From JBFMHP01 sp040752855 (lineage in GTDB: Bacteria; Pseudomonadota; Gammaproteobacteria; RBG-16-57-12), in the NCBI GenBank assembly GCA_040752855.1, contig JBFMHP010000003.1, positions 1-57,338 of the forward strand: a DNA stretch of 57,338 nucleotides. The letters run 5' to 3'. A program made the translations under genes and the position numbers. The notes beneath the pieces were generated by a model. That model had not been told where the DNA came from and made no database searches. It saw only the letters and a list, made by a program, of their open reading frames with translations. Shown piece by piece: positions 22,894-30,768 of this stretch; positions within the stretch are counted from its first letter, which is position 1, and each line of letters begins with the position of its first letter.

Positions 22894-24294
22894 CTACTGT
22901 GTCTTGGCCACGGCCACATGCAACTGCTGGCGTCCCTTGCTGTTGAGTTCGCGCCAGGTGGCGTACAGTTTGTTCCGGTGGACGGCCAGATGCGGGTCAA
23001 AGGCATTGGCCTGCTGATTCTGATTGATGCCCTCGTTTTCGCCGCCATCGACGAACCGCCACAGCGGCGCGCCATCCTCATCGGTGAAGGCTCTGATGCG
23101 GACCTGGGTGTACGCGCCGTTGGACTCGAACCAGCTCACATACAGGCGCTTGCCATAGGCGGCCATGTGCGGCGCATAGGCGATGCGGGCGGGATCATGA
23201 TTGAGGCCGGCACTGCCGCCGCCGTCCACCGGCATCCACACCGGCTGGCTGTCGTCGCCGGTGTAAACCGCCACACGCACCTGCAGCGCTTCAGGTCCGT
23301 TCTCCTGCCAGCAGATAAACAATTTGCCATCGAACACCCCCAGCTGCGGAGTGAATGCAGGCTGGCGCGGATCGATGTTGAGCCCGACGTGCTGCCCGCC
23401 GTCGACCAGCCTCCAGGCCGGCTTGTCATCGTTGCCGTTGTAGACCGCCACGCGGATCTGATCGGCCTCGTGCGCGGTCTCGCGCCAGGCGGCGTAGAGC
23501 CGGCCGTCGTACACCGTCATGTGCGCCTCGCCGGCGTTGGCCATCGGATTGAGATTGAGCCCGGGCACCCCGCCGCCGTCGACGAAGCGCCACGGCGGGG
23601 ACTGATCGTCGCCGGCGTAGACCGCCACGCGGATCTGCGTGGCGATGCCGTTGTATTCTTCCCAGATCAAATACAGCTTCTTGTTGAACGCCATCAGCTG
23701 CGGATAGGCCGCGCTGGCGACGCTATCGCGGTTGAGTCCCTGGGCGGCGCCGCCATCGATAAAACGCCAGCGCGGATTTTTTTCATCGCCATTGAACTCC
23801 GCCACGCGAATCTGGGTGGCCCCCAGCAGCCGCCCGTCCGCGCCGGGCAGCGCCTCGTACCACGTGGCGTAGAGTTTGGACTGAAAGGCCGCCAGCTGCG
23901 GATCAAAGGCGTGATTGCGCGGATCGTAATTCAGGCCGGCGTCACCCGCACCGTCGATGAAGGTCCACACCGGCTTGGCGTCATCGTCGTGATAGACCGC
24001 GGCGCGCACCTGCATGCTTACGCCGTTGAACTCGCGCCAGATCAGGTACAGCCGGTCCTGCACCGCGCCAAGCTGCGGCGCGAAGACATCGTAGTTGGAA
24101 TCATAATTGAGGCCGTATTCGGTGCCGCCGTCGACAAACGCCCAGGAGACCACCTCGGCCGCATCGCCCGGCTTTTTTCCGCAGCCGCCGAGCAGCACTG
24201 ACAACGCAATGCCCAGACAGCCGATGACTTCGCGGATACCTATGACCACCGCACCCCGCCCCATCTCGAAGATTTGCACCATGCGCGCCTGCAT
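22894..24294 (-). CDS. lipoprotein with seven beta-propeller-like repeats
   Basis: 466 residues. A hydrophobic signal ends in the lipobox LGGC (IALSVLLGGCGKKPGD). After it come seven repeats of about 57-60 residues on the plan WxFVDGGxxxGLNxDxxxxAxxPQL, then LYxxWxE, then QIRVAVYNGDD. Repeats start at W in WAFVDGG, WTFIDGA, WRFIDGG, WRFVDGG, WRLVDGG, WMPVDGG and WRFVDGG. Seven blades would close a beta-propeller. Start uncertain: ATG 24294 or the in-frame ATG 24264. It is anchored in the envelope, perhaps for ligand or surface binding. It lies downstream of the HD-GYP gene in the same direction. Confidence 0.8.
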   Translation of the reverse strand: MQARMVQIFEMGRGAVVIGIREVIGCLGIALSVLLGGCGKKPGDAAEVVSWAFVDGGTEYGLNYDSNYDVFAPQLGAVQDRLYLIWREFNGVSMQVRAAVYHDDDAKPVWTFIDGAGDAGLNYDPRNHAFDPQLAAFQSKLYATWYEALPGADGRLLGATQIRVAEFNGDEKNPRWRFIDGGAAQGLNRDSVASAAYPQLMAFNKKLYLIWEEYNGIATQIRVAVYAGDDQSPPWRFVDGGGVPGLNLNPMANAGEAHMTVYDGRLYAAWRETAHEADQIRVAVYNGNDDKPAWRLVDGGQHVGLNIDPRQPAFTPQLGVFDGKLFICWQENGPEALQVRVAVYTGDDSQPVWMPVDGGGSAGLNHDPARIAYAPHMAAYGKRLYVSWFESNGAYTQVRIRAFTDEDGAPLWRFVDGGENEGINQNQQANAFDPHLAVHRNKLYATWRELNSKGRQQLHVAVAKTQ

Positions 24295-24353
24295 GGCGCG
24301 ACGAAGGGCTCATACTACCGTGAACGCGCGCGCAAGGCCAAGGACGGGCGGCT

Positions 24354-25811
24354 TCATCCGCCGCCCGGCGGAGGATCGCCCGCGGCAATCTCGCCGGGGC
24401 CTGCCGTGGGGTAACGCTCGAAGATCGCCAGAAATTCCTGGGTCTCGCGCATGAAGATATCGACCAGTTGCGGATCGAAATGCTTGCCGCGCTGCGCGCC
24501 GATCCAATCGATGATCTCCTGGACATTCCACGACTTCTTGTAGATGCGCTCGGAGATCAGGGCATCGAACACATCCGCCAGCGCCACGATGCGCCCATAG
24601 ATGTGGATATCCGCGCCCTTGAGGCCCTGCGGATAACCGCTGCCGTCCCACTTCTCGTGATGCTGGAGCGCGATGATGCCGCCGGCGACCAGGATGTCGC
24701 GCTGGGAATGACGCAGCATGGCATGACCGATCTTCGTGTGGTGCGCCATGATCCGGCGCTCGTCTTCGGTCAGCGGGCCGGGCTTGAGCAGGATCTCGTC
24801 GGGGATGCCGAGCTTGCCGATGTCGTGCAAGGGCGCCGCGGTGGCCACCAGATCGATATCGTGTTCCGACAAGCCGAGCTTGGTCGCCAGCAGCCGGCAA
24901 TACTCGCTGACGCGCTTGGTGTGCCGATTGGTTTCCTTGGAGCGCTGCTCCTCGATCACGCCCATGGTGTAGACGGTCTCGCGCACCGTGCTTTCGATCT
25001 CGTGATTGAGCGCGATCAATTCGCGATTTTTCTGCTGTAGCAACTCCTGATGCGCGATGACCTCCCGATTGAACAGATTGAATTCATCGGCCACATGCGC
25101 GAACTCACGGGTGGCGAAGGCATCCCGGTTGAGCGGCTCTTGATCATGGTAGGCCCGCCGCGCCTTCTCGATCAGCGCCTCGAGCGGATGGGTGACGTGC
25201 TGCTGAATGGTGCGCGAGGTATTGAGCAGGATCAGCACCAGAAACACCAGCGAGATCGAGATGATGCCGCCGAGCACGAACAGCGCGCGATTGCGGTATG
25301 CCGTGACATCGAGTTCGATGTCCACCGCGCCGAGCACCGTGCCGGCGGGGACCTGATGACACATCAGGCAGTTGAGGCTGCCTTCACTCTCCGCCACATA
25401 GGGAATGATGGCGCGGATCGTGGGCCGGCGCTGGAATTCATGCAGCACGAACACCGGCTGGCCGCTGGCGAAGGCCTGGAGCGCGACCGCGTCGACGGTT
25501 TTCTCCAGCTCTTTTCCAGCGCCGAATTGCTCGATCACGCCTTGGCCGCGAATGATGGTCAGGCGATTGATCTGGTGCAGTTGGCGGATCTCTTCCAGAT
25601 AATAATCGCGCTTGTCCATGATCCCGCCCTTCATGTGCGCGGTCAGGCCCGACTTGACGAGCTCGGCATGCGCCAGGGCCTGGTTCTCGATGGCGTCTTT
25701 GGAAAGTTCGCGGAAATTAAGACCGGTGATCAGCAGCAGACATATCGCCAGAACCAGCAGGAAGTTGATCAGGTATTTGACGGTGATGGTCTGGATACTG
25801 GGTTTTGGCAT
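24354..25811 (-). CDS. heme-c sensor HD-GYP c-di-GMP phosphodiesterase
   Basis: 485 residues. TM1 (KYLINFLLVLAICLLLITGL) and TM2 (ALFVLGGIISISLVFLVLILL) flank a periplasmic domain of about 140 residues of the Tll0287/DUF3365 kind with a CXXCH heme-c site, NCLMCHQ. A HAMP-like segment and a short coiled coil follow. The catalytic HD is in PLHDIGKLGIPDE and the GYP signature in HHEKWDGSGYPQGLKG. Likely an inner-membrane receptor that degrades c-di-GMP in response to redox state or a gas. It is upstream of the propeller lipoprotein and 21 bases downstream of the BamE-like gene, so probably one operon. Confidence 0.92.
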   Translation of the reverse strand: MPKPSIQTITVKYLINFLLVLAICLLLITGLNFRELSKDAIENQALAHAELVKSGLTAHMKGGIMDKRDYYLEEIRQLHQINRLTIIRGQGVIEQFGAGKELEKTVDAVALQAFASGQPVFVLHEFQRRPTIRAIIPYVAESEGSLNCLMCHQVPAGTVLGAVDIELDVTAYRNRALFVLGGIISISLVFLVLILLNTSRTIQQHVTHPLEALIEKARRAYHDQEPLNRDAFATREFAHVADEFNLFNREVIAHQELLQQKNRELIALNHEIESTVRETVYTMGVIEEQRSKETNRHTKRVSEYCRLLATKLGLSEHDIDLVATAAPLHDIGKLGIPDEILLKPGPLTEDERRIMAHHTKIGHAMLRHSQRDILVAGGIIALQHHEKWDGSGYPQGLKGADIHIYGRIVALADVFDALISERIYKKSWNVQEIIDWIGAQRGKHFDPQLVDIFMRETQEFLAIFERYPTAGPGEIAAGDPPPGGG

Positions 25812-25832
25812 GCCACGCCTCGATCGCTGCGG

Positions 25833-26153
25833 CTATTCCGCCGCCGGCACATCCGCGTCGACCGGCGCTTGCGGCGCTGCGCGCACGGGCACCGCGCGCA
25901 ATACATAGTGATGCTCGAAATACACGATGTACCCCTCATACTCCCAGCGGGTGATCGGCGGCTTGCCCACCGCCGGCAGGGCTTTGCGCGGCTCGCCGAA
26001 CTTTTGCCGCACCTGATCCATCGTCATCCCGGCCGCGGGCGTGGGCTCGGCGGGGGCTGCGGTCTCCGCGGGCGGCATGGTCAGCACGTCGGCCCGCGCC
26101 CACATCGACGGCATCATCAGCAAGGCGGCTGCCAGTACATAATGTTTGTGCAT
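25833..26153 (-). CDS. small periplasmic BamE/SmpA-like protein
   Basis: 106 residues. Signal peptide MHKHYVLAAALLMMPSMWARA, cleaved before DVLTMPP. After a Pro/Ala/Glu-rich linker comes TMDQVRQKFGEPRKALPAVGKPPITRWEYEGYIVYFEHHYVLRAV, resembling the BamE/SmpA fold. No lipobox is present, so this is not a BamE lipoprotein proper. Such small proteins accompany unrelated genes in gammaproteobacteria. The start codon is the first Met of the signal. Confidence 0.7.
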   Translation of the reverse strand: MHKHYVLAAALLMMPSMWARADVLTMPPAETAAPAEPTPAAGMTMDQVRQKFGEPRKALPAVGKPPITRWEYEGYIVYFEHHYVLRAVPVRAAPQAPVDADVPAAE

Positions 26154-26272
26154 GCGAATCGATCCTGTGTGTTTAGGTTGCTGTAGGTTTACATCGGCAT
26201 TTCGAGCGCCGAGGTAAATATCAAACCCATGCTACCGGATTTCAGCCCGCGCCAGAATGACGCCGATCTCAT

Positions 26273-27139
26273 TCACCGCGCCTCATGATCGCGATCGTGC
26301 TCACGATATTGCACGCGCCACAGCCTAAGCGCCAAGCGGTAAGCGAGATAGAGTCCGCCCAGCGGCAGCAGTATGGTTTGAAACAGGAAGATCACGATCA
26401 GGTTGATCACGTGCTTGCTGATATCCGCCGCGGCCTGCTTGTAGGCCTCGATCCGGCCGGTGATGTCCAGGGCGGCGCTGGCCGACTGCCAATAGTCCTT
26501 GGCCGTCTCCCAGAGGGATCTGTCTTGCGGCGCGGCGCTCTCCTGCTCCGCCGCTTGATTGACACGGTCGATGCTGACGGTGGTCTGCTCCAGTTTGATC
26601 GAGGCCTGCTCGTATTCCTCCGCCAGGAATTCGCCATAGACCCATTCGCTGGCAATCGCCAGCACCGGCACGCAGAAGCGCGCCACCAGCAACACCAGCG
26701 CCATGCGCAACAGCCATGCGCGCAGTCCTGCGCCGCCCGGCCGCGGCATCCACAGCAGTGCAAGCGCGGCCAGCAGCAAAATCACAAACCCCGCCGTGAA
26801 CACCGGCCAGGCGCTGATCTGCAACAGGATCTTCTGGATGCCGACCGAGGCGCTGCTCGCCAGCATCACCCAGGAAAACCGTTCCACCAGGTCGTTGATG
26901 GGATCGAGGATCTCGCCGGGCGCGAAGTTCACGCCGATCCCGCCGGGCTCGACCGCCACCTCAGTGCCCTGCGCCACCGAGATCACACCGTTCAAGGCGC
27001 GCGCCACGCCGAAGGCGACCAGTGCGCGGGTGAGCGTGGCGTCGGTGTATTCCTCGCCGGCGCGATCGATCAATCCGGTGCCGGCGAACACGATGCCGGC
27101 GATCAGCAGGGCGGAGAGCAGTATCTTGCGCAGCGGCAT
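26273..27139 (-). CDS. membrane protein of unknown function
   Basis: 288 residues with four likely TM segments: residues 5-22, about 115-133 (VFTAGFVILLLAALALLWM), about 138-158, and about 250-272. A periplasmic-like segment of about 80 residues follows the first. It has a cytoplasmic or periplasmic helical stretch between the third and fourth, and a C-terminus rich in Arg/His. No known family. It stands alone between the BamE-like gene and sodC, in the minus direction. Confidence 0.7.
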   Translation of the reverse strand: MPLRKILLSALLIAGIVFAGTGLIDRAGEEYTDATLTRALVAFGVARALNGVISVAQGTEVAVEPGGIGVNFAPGEILDPINDLVERFSWVMLASSASVGIQKILLQISAWPVFTAGFVILLLAALALLWMPRPGGAGLRAWLLRMALVLLVARFCVPVLAIASEWVYGEFLAEEYEQASIKLEQTTVSIDRVNQAAEQESAAPQDRSLWETAKDYWQSASAALDITGRIEAYKQAAADISKHVINLIVIFLFQTILLPLGGLYLAYRLALRLWRVQYREHDRDHEAR

Positions 27140-27228
27140 GTCTATCGAAGGAAACTCGGACTCAGCATGGAAGGTTCACTGAATATAGAAGCTCGCCCCC
27201 CGGCGGGGCAATCGATATTTCATCAATG

Positions 27229-27264
27229 AAAAGGCCGGCCCCGTGCGATCACGGGCCGGCCTTG
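27229..27264 (-). terminator. intrinsic terminator of sodC
   Basis: AAGGCCGGCCCCGTG (27231-27245) faces CACGGGCCGGCCTT (27251-27264) around CGATC. On the minus strand TTTT follows the stem. It is just downstream of sodC. Confidence 0.85.
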
Positions 27265-27292
27265 TAGTTCGAGACGATCAGAGGGGGCGGAG

Positions 27293-27808
27293 TTACTCGA
27301 TCACGCCACAGGCCACGCGCGCGCCACCGCCACCCAAGGCAGCGGGATGATCCGAATGATTATCGCCACCGGCGTGGATCATCAGGGAGCGGCCACCCTT
27401 GAGGTCCTTGAGTTTCAGGCGCGGGGCCAGCACCGGCTGCTTGGCCGAGCCATCGGCCTCGACATACAGCGGCGGCAGGTCGCCCAAGTGGCCTTCGCCC
27501 CAGGGAGTGCCGTGCTGGTTGGTCGACTTCGGATCGAAGTGACCGCCCGCCGCGAGCGCCGCCACCATTTTTCCGTCCTTTTCCTTGGGCGCGCAACTCG
27601 GATTCTGGTGCACATGAAACCCGTGTATGCCGGGCGTCAGGCCCTGCAATGCCGGGGTGAAGACTAGGCCGTACTTCGATTCACTGATGGTGACCTGGCC
27701 AACGCTGGCACCGACCCCATTCTCGTTGACCTGATTCACGGGCACCACGATATCCGCAAATACACTCGCAGACGACAACGACAACAATGCTGCAATAATC
27801 TTTTTCAC
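27293..27808 (-). CDS. sodC: superoxide dismutase [Cu-Zn]
   Basis: 171 residues from GTG 27808, chosen because AAGGAG lies seven bases upstream and it gives a clean signal (VKKIIAALLSLSSASVFA). Copper ligands are in GIHGFHVHQNPSC. The zinc/bridging region is AAGGHFDPKSTNQHGTPWGEGHLGDLPP and the late copper His is in GGRSLMIHAGGDNHSDHP. The disulfide cysteines (PSC and ARVACGV) are present. Periplasmic, converting superoxide to O2 and H2O2. The next gene upstream is a cytochrome c peroxidase, which would remove the H2O2. An in-frame ATG at 27889 is rejected. Confidence 0.95.
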   Translation of the reverse strand: MKKIIAALLSLSSASVFADIVVPVNQVNENGVGASVGQVTISESKYGLVFTPALQGLTPGIHGFHVHQNPSCAPKEKDGKMVAALAAGGHFDPKSTNQHGTPWGEGHLGDLPPLYVEADGSAKQPVLAPRLKLKDLKGGRSLMIHAGGDNHSDHPAALGGGGARVACGVIE

Positions 27809-27952
27809 TTCACTCTCCTTGGGATGATGGTTTTCAGGTGATGGAGCCGATGTCACGGGCGGGACACCAATTCCGATAATGTAGATCAACTATAACTTAT
27901 ATCTTTCATTTGCTTCACGCACATTTCAACTCACCGATTGATGCCATATAAC

Positions 27953-27985
27953 AAAAAAAAGGGTGCGTCCGCGTGCGGCGCACCC
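27953..27985 (-). terminator. intrinsic terminator of the cytochrome c peroxidase gene
   Basis: On the minus strand GGGTGCGCCGC pairs with the GCGGACGCACCC region (27961-27985) and is followed by TTTTTTTT (27960-27953). Confidence 0.88.
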
Positions 27986-28030
27986 CAGAGAATGGACTGC
28001 CGTGTGGACAGTCCTTGATCTAATGGCTGC

Positions 28031-29092
28031 TCAATGACCGGCCTTGCCCTGGGTCATCGGCACCGGCTTGGGCGTCTTGTCCGTGCTCACCGGCAGGATC
28101 GGGTAATCGACGCGCGGCTGCTGGCCGGTCAGCGTGCGCAGGAAGGCGGTGATTGATTTGATCTCCTTGTCCTTCAGCTCGATGCCCAGCTGGGTCGCGC
28201 CCATGATGCCCACCGCCTGCTCCAGGCTCCACACGGTGCCGGAGTGGAAGTACGGCGCGGTCAGCTCGATATTACGCAGCGGCGGGGCGCGGAAGACGTA
28301 TTCGTCAGAGGCGGTCTTGGTAACGGCATACCGGCCCTTATCACCCGCGGGCAACACTTCGGCGCCGGGCTTCTCGACCACGCCGAAGGGATAATAGCCG
28401 TTGCCGCCGACATTCACGCCGTTGTGACAGCTTGCGCAACCCTTGTCGACGAACAGCGCCAGACCGGCCTTCTCGTCTTTGGTCAGGGCGTTGTCATTGC
28501 CCTCGAGGTACTGGTCGAAGCGTGAGGCCGGCGTGATCAGCGTGGCCTCGAAGGCCTCGATCGCCTTGGCCATGTTGTCGAAGTTCACCGGATTCTTTTC
28601 ACCGGGGAAGGCCTTGGTGAAACGGTCGACGTACTCCGGCATGCTGCCGAGGGTCTGCTCGACCAGCTCCGGCGTGCTTGCCATCTCCACGCCCGCCTGC
28701 ACCGGCCCCTTGGCCTGGGCCTTGAGGTCTTCGGCGCGGCCGTCCCAGAATTGGGCGACGTTGAATACGGCGTTCAGCACCGTGGGGGCGTTGCGCGGAC
28801 CCTTCTGCCAGCCGTGGCCGATCGAGGTCTCGAGGTTGTCGTCACCGCCCATGCCCAGGTTGTGACAGGTATTGCAGCTGATCAGTCCGCTGGAAGAGAG
28901 ACGCGGATCGAAGAACAGCATCTGGCCCAGGACCACCTTTTCGTGGGTCACGGCATTGTCCTTGACGCTCGGGACGACCGACGGGATCGGCTGAAAGTGC
29001 TGCTTGGCCTTCTCGCGCAGATCGTCCGCGGCAAAGGCGGTCGAACCCATCGCCGCGACGCATATCAGCGATGCCATCATAGTTTTCTTCAT
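28031..29092 (-). CDS. cytochrome c peroxidase (di-heme, MauG/CcpA family)
   Basis: 353 residues from ATG 29092 with GAGGAG upstream. The signal peptide MKKTMMASLICVAAMGSTAFA is cleaved before ADD. The two heme-c sites are ISCNTCHNLGMGG and GCASCHNGVNVGG, and distal residues include APYFHSGTVWSLEQAV. It is a periplasmic di-heme peroxidase reducing H2O2 to water with electrons from cytochrome c. Together with sodC downstream it forms a local envelope oxidative-stress pair, though each gene has its own terminator. The palindrome TAGAC-TCG-GTCTA at 29189-29201 lies about 100 bases upstream and may be the operator. Confidence 0.93.
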   Translation of the reverse strand: MKKTMMASLICVAAMGSTAFAADDLREKAKQHFQPIPSVVPSVKDNAVTHEKVVLGQMLFFDPRLSSSGLISCNTCHNLGMGGDDNLETSIGHGWQKGPRNAPTVLNAVFNVAQFWDGRAEDLKAQAKGPVQAGVEMASTPELVEQTLGSMPEYVDRFTKAFPGEKNPVNFDNMAKAIEAFEATLITPASRFDQYLEGNDNALTKDEKAGLALFVDKGCASCHNGVNVGGNGYYPFGVVEKPGAEVLPAGDKGRYAVTKTASDEYVFRAPPLRNIELTAPYFHSGTVWSLEQAVGIMGATQLGIELKDKEIKSITAFLRTLTGQQPRVDYPILPVSTDKTPKPVPMTQGKAGH

Positions 29093-29428
29093 GGTTGTTT
29101 TCTCCTCTGGATTGGGGGGGAAGCAAAAGGTCATTCTTGTGGTTTTAGACTTTGTCCAGCAGTGCGCCGCGCATTCTAAGACAGAAATTAGACTCGGTCT
29201 AGAGGTGTTTTAAATATTGAAAAAAACTCAAACCGATCGATCGCCCACCAGCGTGTTGCTGGCAGCGCCCTCACAACCGACATAACAATATTAGTCCAGA
29301 TTGAAGTATCCGCCGGCCGGCGGTATCGGTGGTGTTTGACGCACGCGGCTTACCCTTGCGCCAGTGCGCAGCATTGGAAGGAGATGTATGCGGATAACCT
29401 CGCTAGGGCCCGCGACAGACAGCACCAC
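29093..29428. other. intergenic region upstream of ccp
   Basis: 336 bases. The right part is the trailer of the minus-strand TPR-methyltransferase gene; the left part is the ccp promoter region. TAGAC (29189-29193) facing GTCTA (29197-29201) is a small perfect palindrome in an AT-rich stretch, with a possible -10-like TAAATATT nearby. I see no gene longer than 14 codons after the AAGGAG at about 29379. Confidence 0.4.
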
Positions 29429-30616
29429 TTAGCCCGCCGCCTCCAGGCGCAACCGGTAGATCTCGCCCGTGATCCACGCCCCGCGCTCCTTGCGGATCTC
29501 CACCGGCTTGCTCTCTTGGATCGCAAAACCGTGCTGGCGCGCCAGCCCTTCGATATAACGGCGGGAGTGGGCATAGCGCACGGAACCGGTCAGGTGGAAA
29601 CCGTCGCCGTCGGCGTGTTCGACCGAAAAGACGAACCACGCGCCGGGCTGGGCCTTGTCGCGGATATTGGCGAAGACTTGCTCCAACGCGCCGACGTAGA
29701 TGAACACATCGGCGGCAATGAATAGATCATAACGGCGGGGCGTGCGCGCCAGGAAGGCATTGATGTCGCTGGCGTGCAGTTCGTCATAGAGTTGTTTCTT
29801 GCGCGCCTCCTCGATCATCTTGGGCGCGATGTCGATGCCGGTCAGATGGCCGGACGCTTGGCGGAACTCCAGCGCGCACAGCCCGGTGCCGCAGCCAAGA
29901 TCGAGCACGTTGGCGAAACGCGCGTCGGCGGGCAACAGTGCGCGCAGCTGCGCGGGGATGGTGTAGCCGAGATTGCCGGCGAGGTGTTGTTCGAATTTTT
30001 CGGCGTAACCATCGAACAGCGTCGTGACATATTCATCGGGCGGGCGCGCGGGCGTCTGGCCCTCGACGGCGGCGATCATGAAACGGGTGTACTCGGTGTC
30101 GTACCGGGCATCCAGCGTGCGCGCCCGCTTGAGGTAGTCGAGCGCCTCGCTGTTCCTGGCGCGTTCCTTGAGCACGCTGCCCAAGGCGAAGCAGACATCC
30201 GCATAGTCGGGATCGAGCTGCAAGGCGCGACGGAAATAATGCTCGGCCTCGTCGAAGCGCTGTGATTGCCAGAGGATGTAGCCGAGTCCGTAATACGGAC
30301 GCGTCATGCCCGGGTCGAGCTGCATAGCCTTGTGATAGTGCGGATAGGCCTGCTCCTTCATGCCTTTCTGCATGTAGAAATCAGCCGTGAGACACTGGAT
30401 CGCGGGCCGGTTGGGGTCGATGGCCAGCGCCCGGACGAAATAATGCAGCGCCTCGTCGACCTTGCCCTGCTCGGCATAGTTGGTGGCGATCAGGCGGTTG
30501 GCGTCGAAGTCGCCGGGGCGGTCGCGCAGCACGCGCAAGTACAGCTCCTCGGCCTCGCGGTAGCGACCCTCGCACTGTTTGTTGAGCGCCTCTTGCAGGC
30601 GTTCGTCTTGCGCCAC
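29429..30616 (-). CDS. TPR-repeat SAM-dependent methyltransferase
   Basis: 395 residues from GTG 30616, preceded by GGAGGGGGAAGT. Residues 1-170 are five tetratricopeptide repeats (e.g. ARNSEALDYLKRARTLDARYD and AEHYFRRALQLDPDYADV). The second half is a class I methyltransferase with VLDLGCGTGLCALEF (motif I), LTGIDIAPKMIEEA and DLFIAADVFIYVG. TPR-methyltransferase fusions act on proteins or complex glycans; the target is unknown. It is cytoplasmic by sequence. Divergent from the PEP-utilising gene at 30769. Confidence 0.88.
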   Translation of the reverse strand: MAQDERLQEALNKQCEGRYREAEELYLRVLRDRPGDFDANRLIATNYAEQGKVDEALHYFVRALAIDPNRPAIQCLTADFYMQKGMKEQAYPHYHKAMQLDPGMTRPYYGLGYILWQSQRFDEAEHYFRRALQLDPDYADVCFALGSVLKERARNSEALDYLKRARTLDARYDTEYTRFMIAAVEGQTPARPPDEYVTTLFDGYAEKFEQHLAGNLGYTIPAQLRALLPADARFANVLDLGCGTGLCALEFRQASGHLTGIDIAPKMIEEARKKQLYDELHASDINAFLARTPRRYDLFIAADVFIYVGALEQVFANIRDKAQPGAWFVFSVEHADGDGFHLTGSVRYAHSRRYIEGLARQHGFAIQESKPVEIRKERGAWITGEIYRLRLEAAG

Positions 30617-30768
30617 ACTTCCCCCTCCGGCTCACACGCGCCTGACTCGTTGCTCGCGCCAATCGAGCACCCGATCATAGCACAGCCGCCACGAGGCCAG
30701 TATCCGCGCTTTGGCCGAGTTTCGCTTGCTATACTTCAAACAGCCATTCCCTTCATGGAGTCCGCCAC

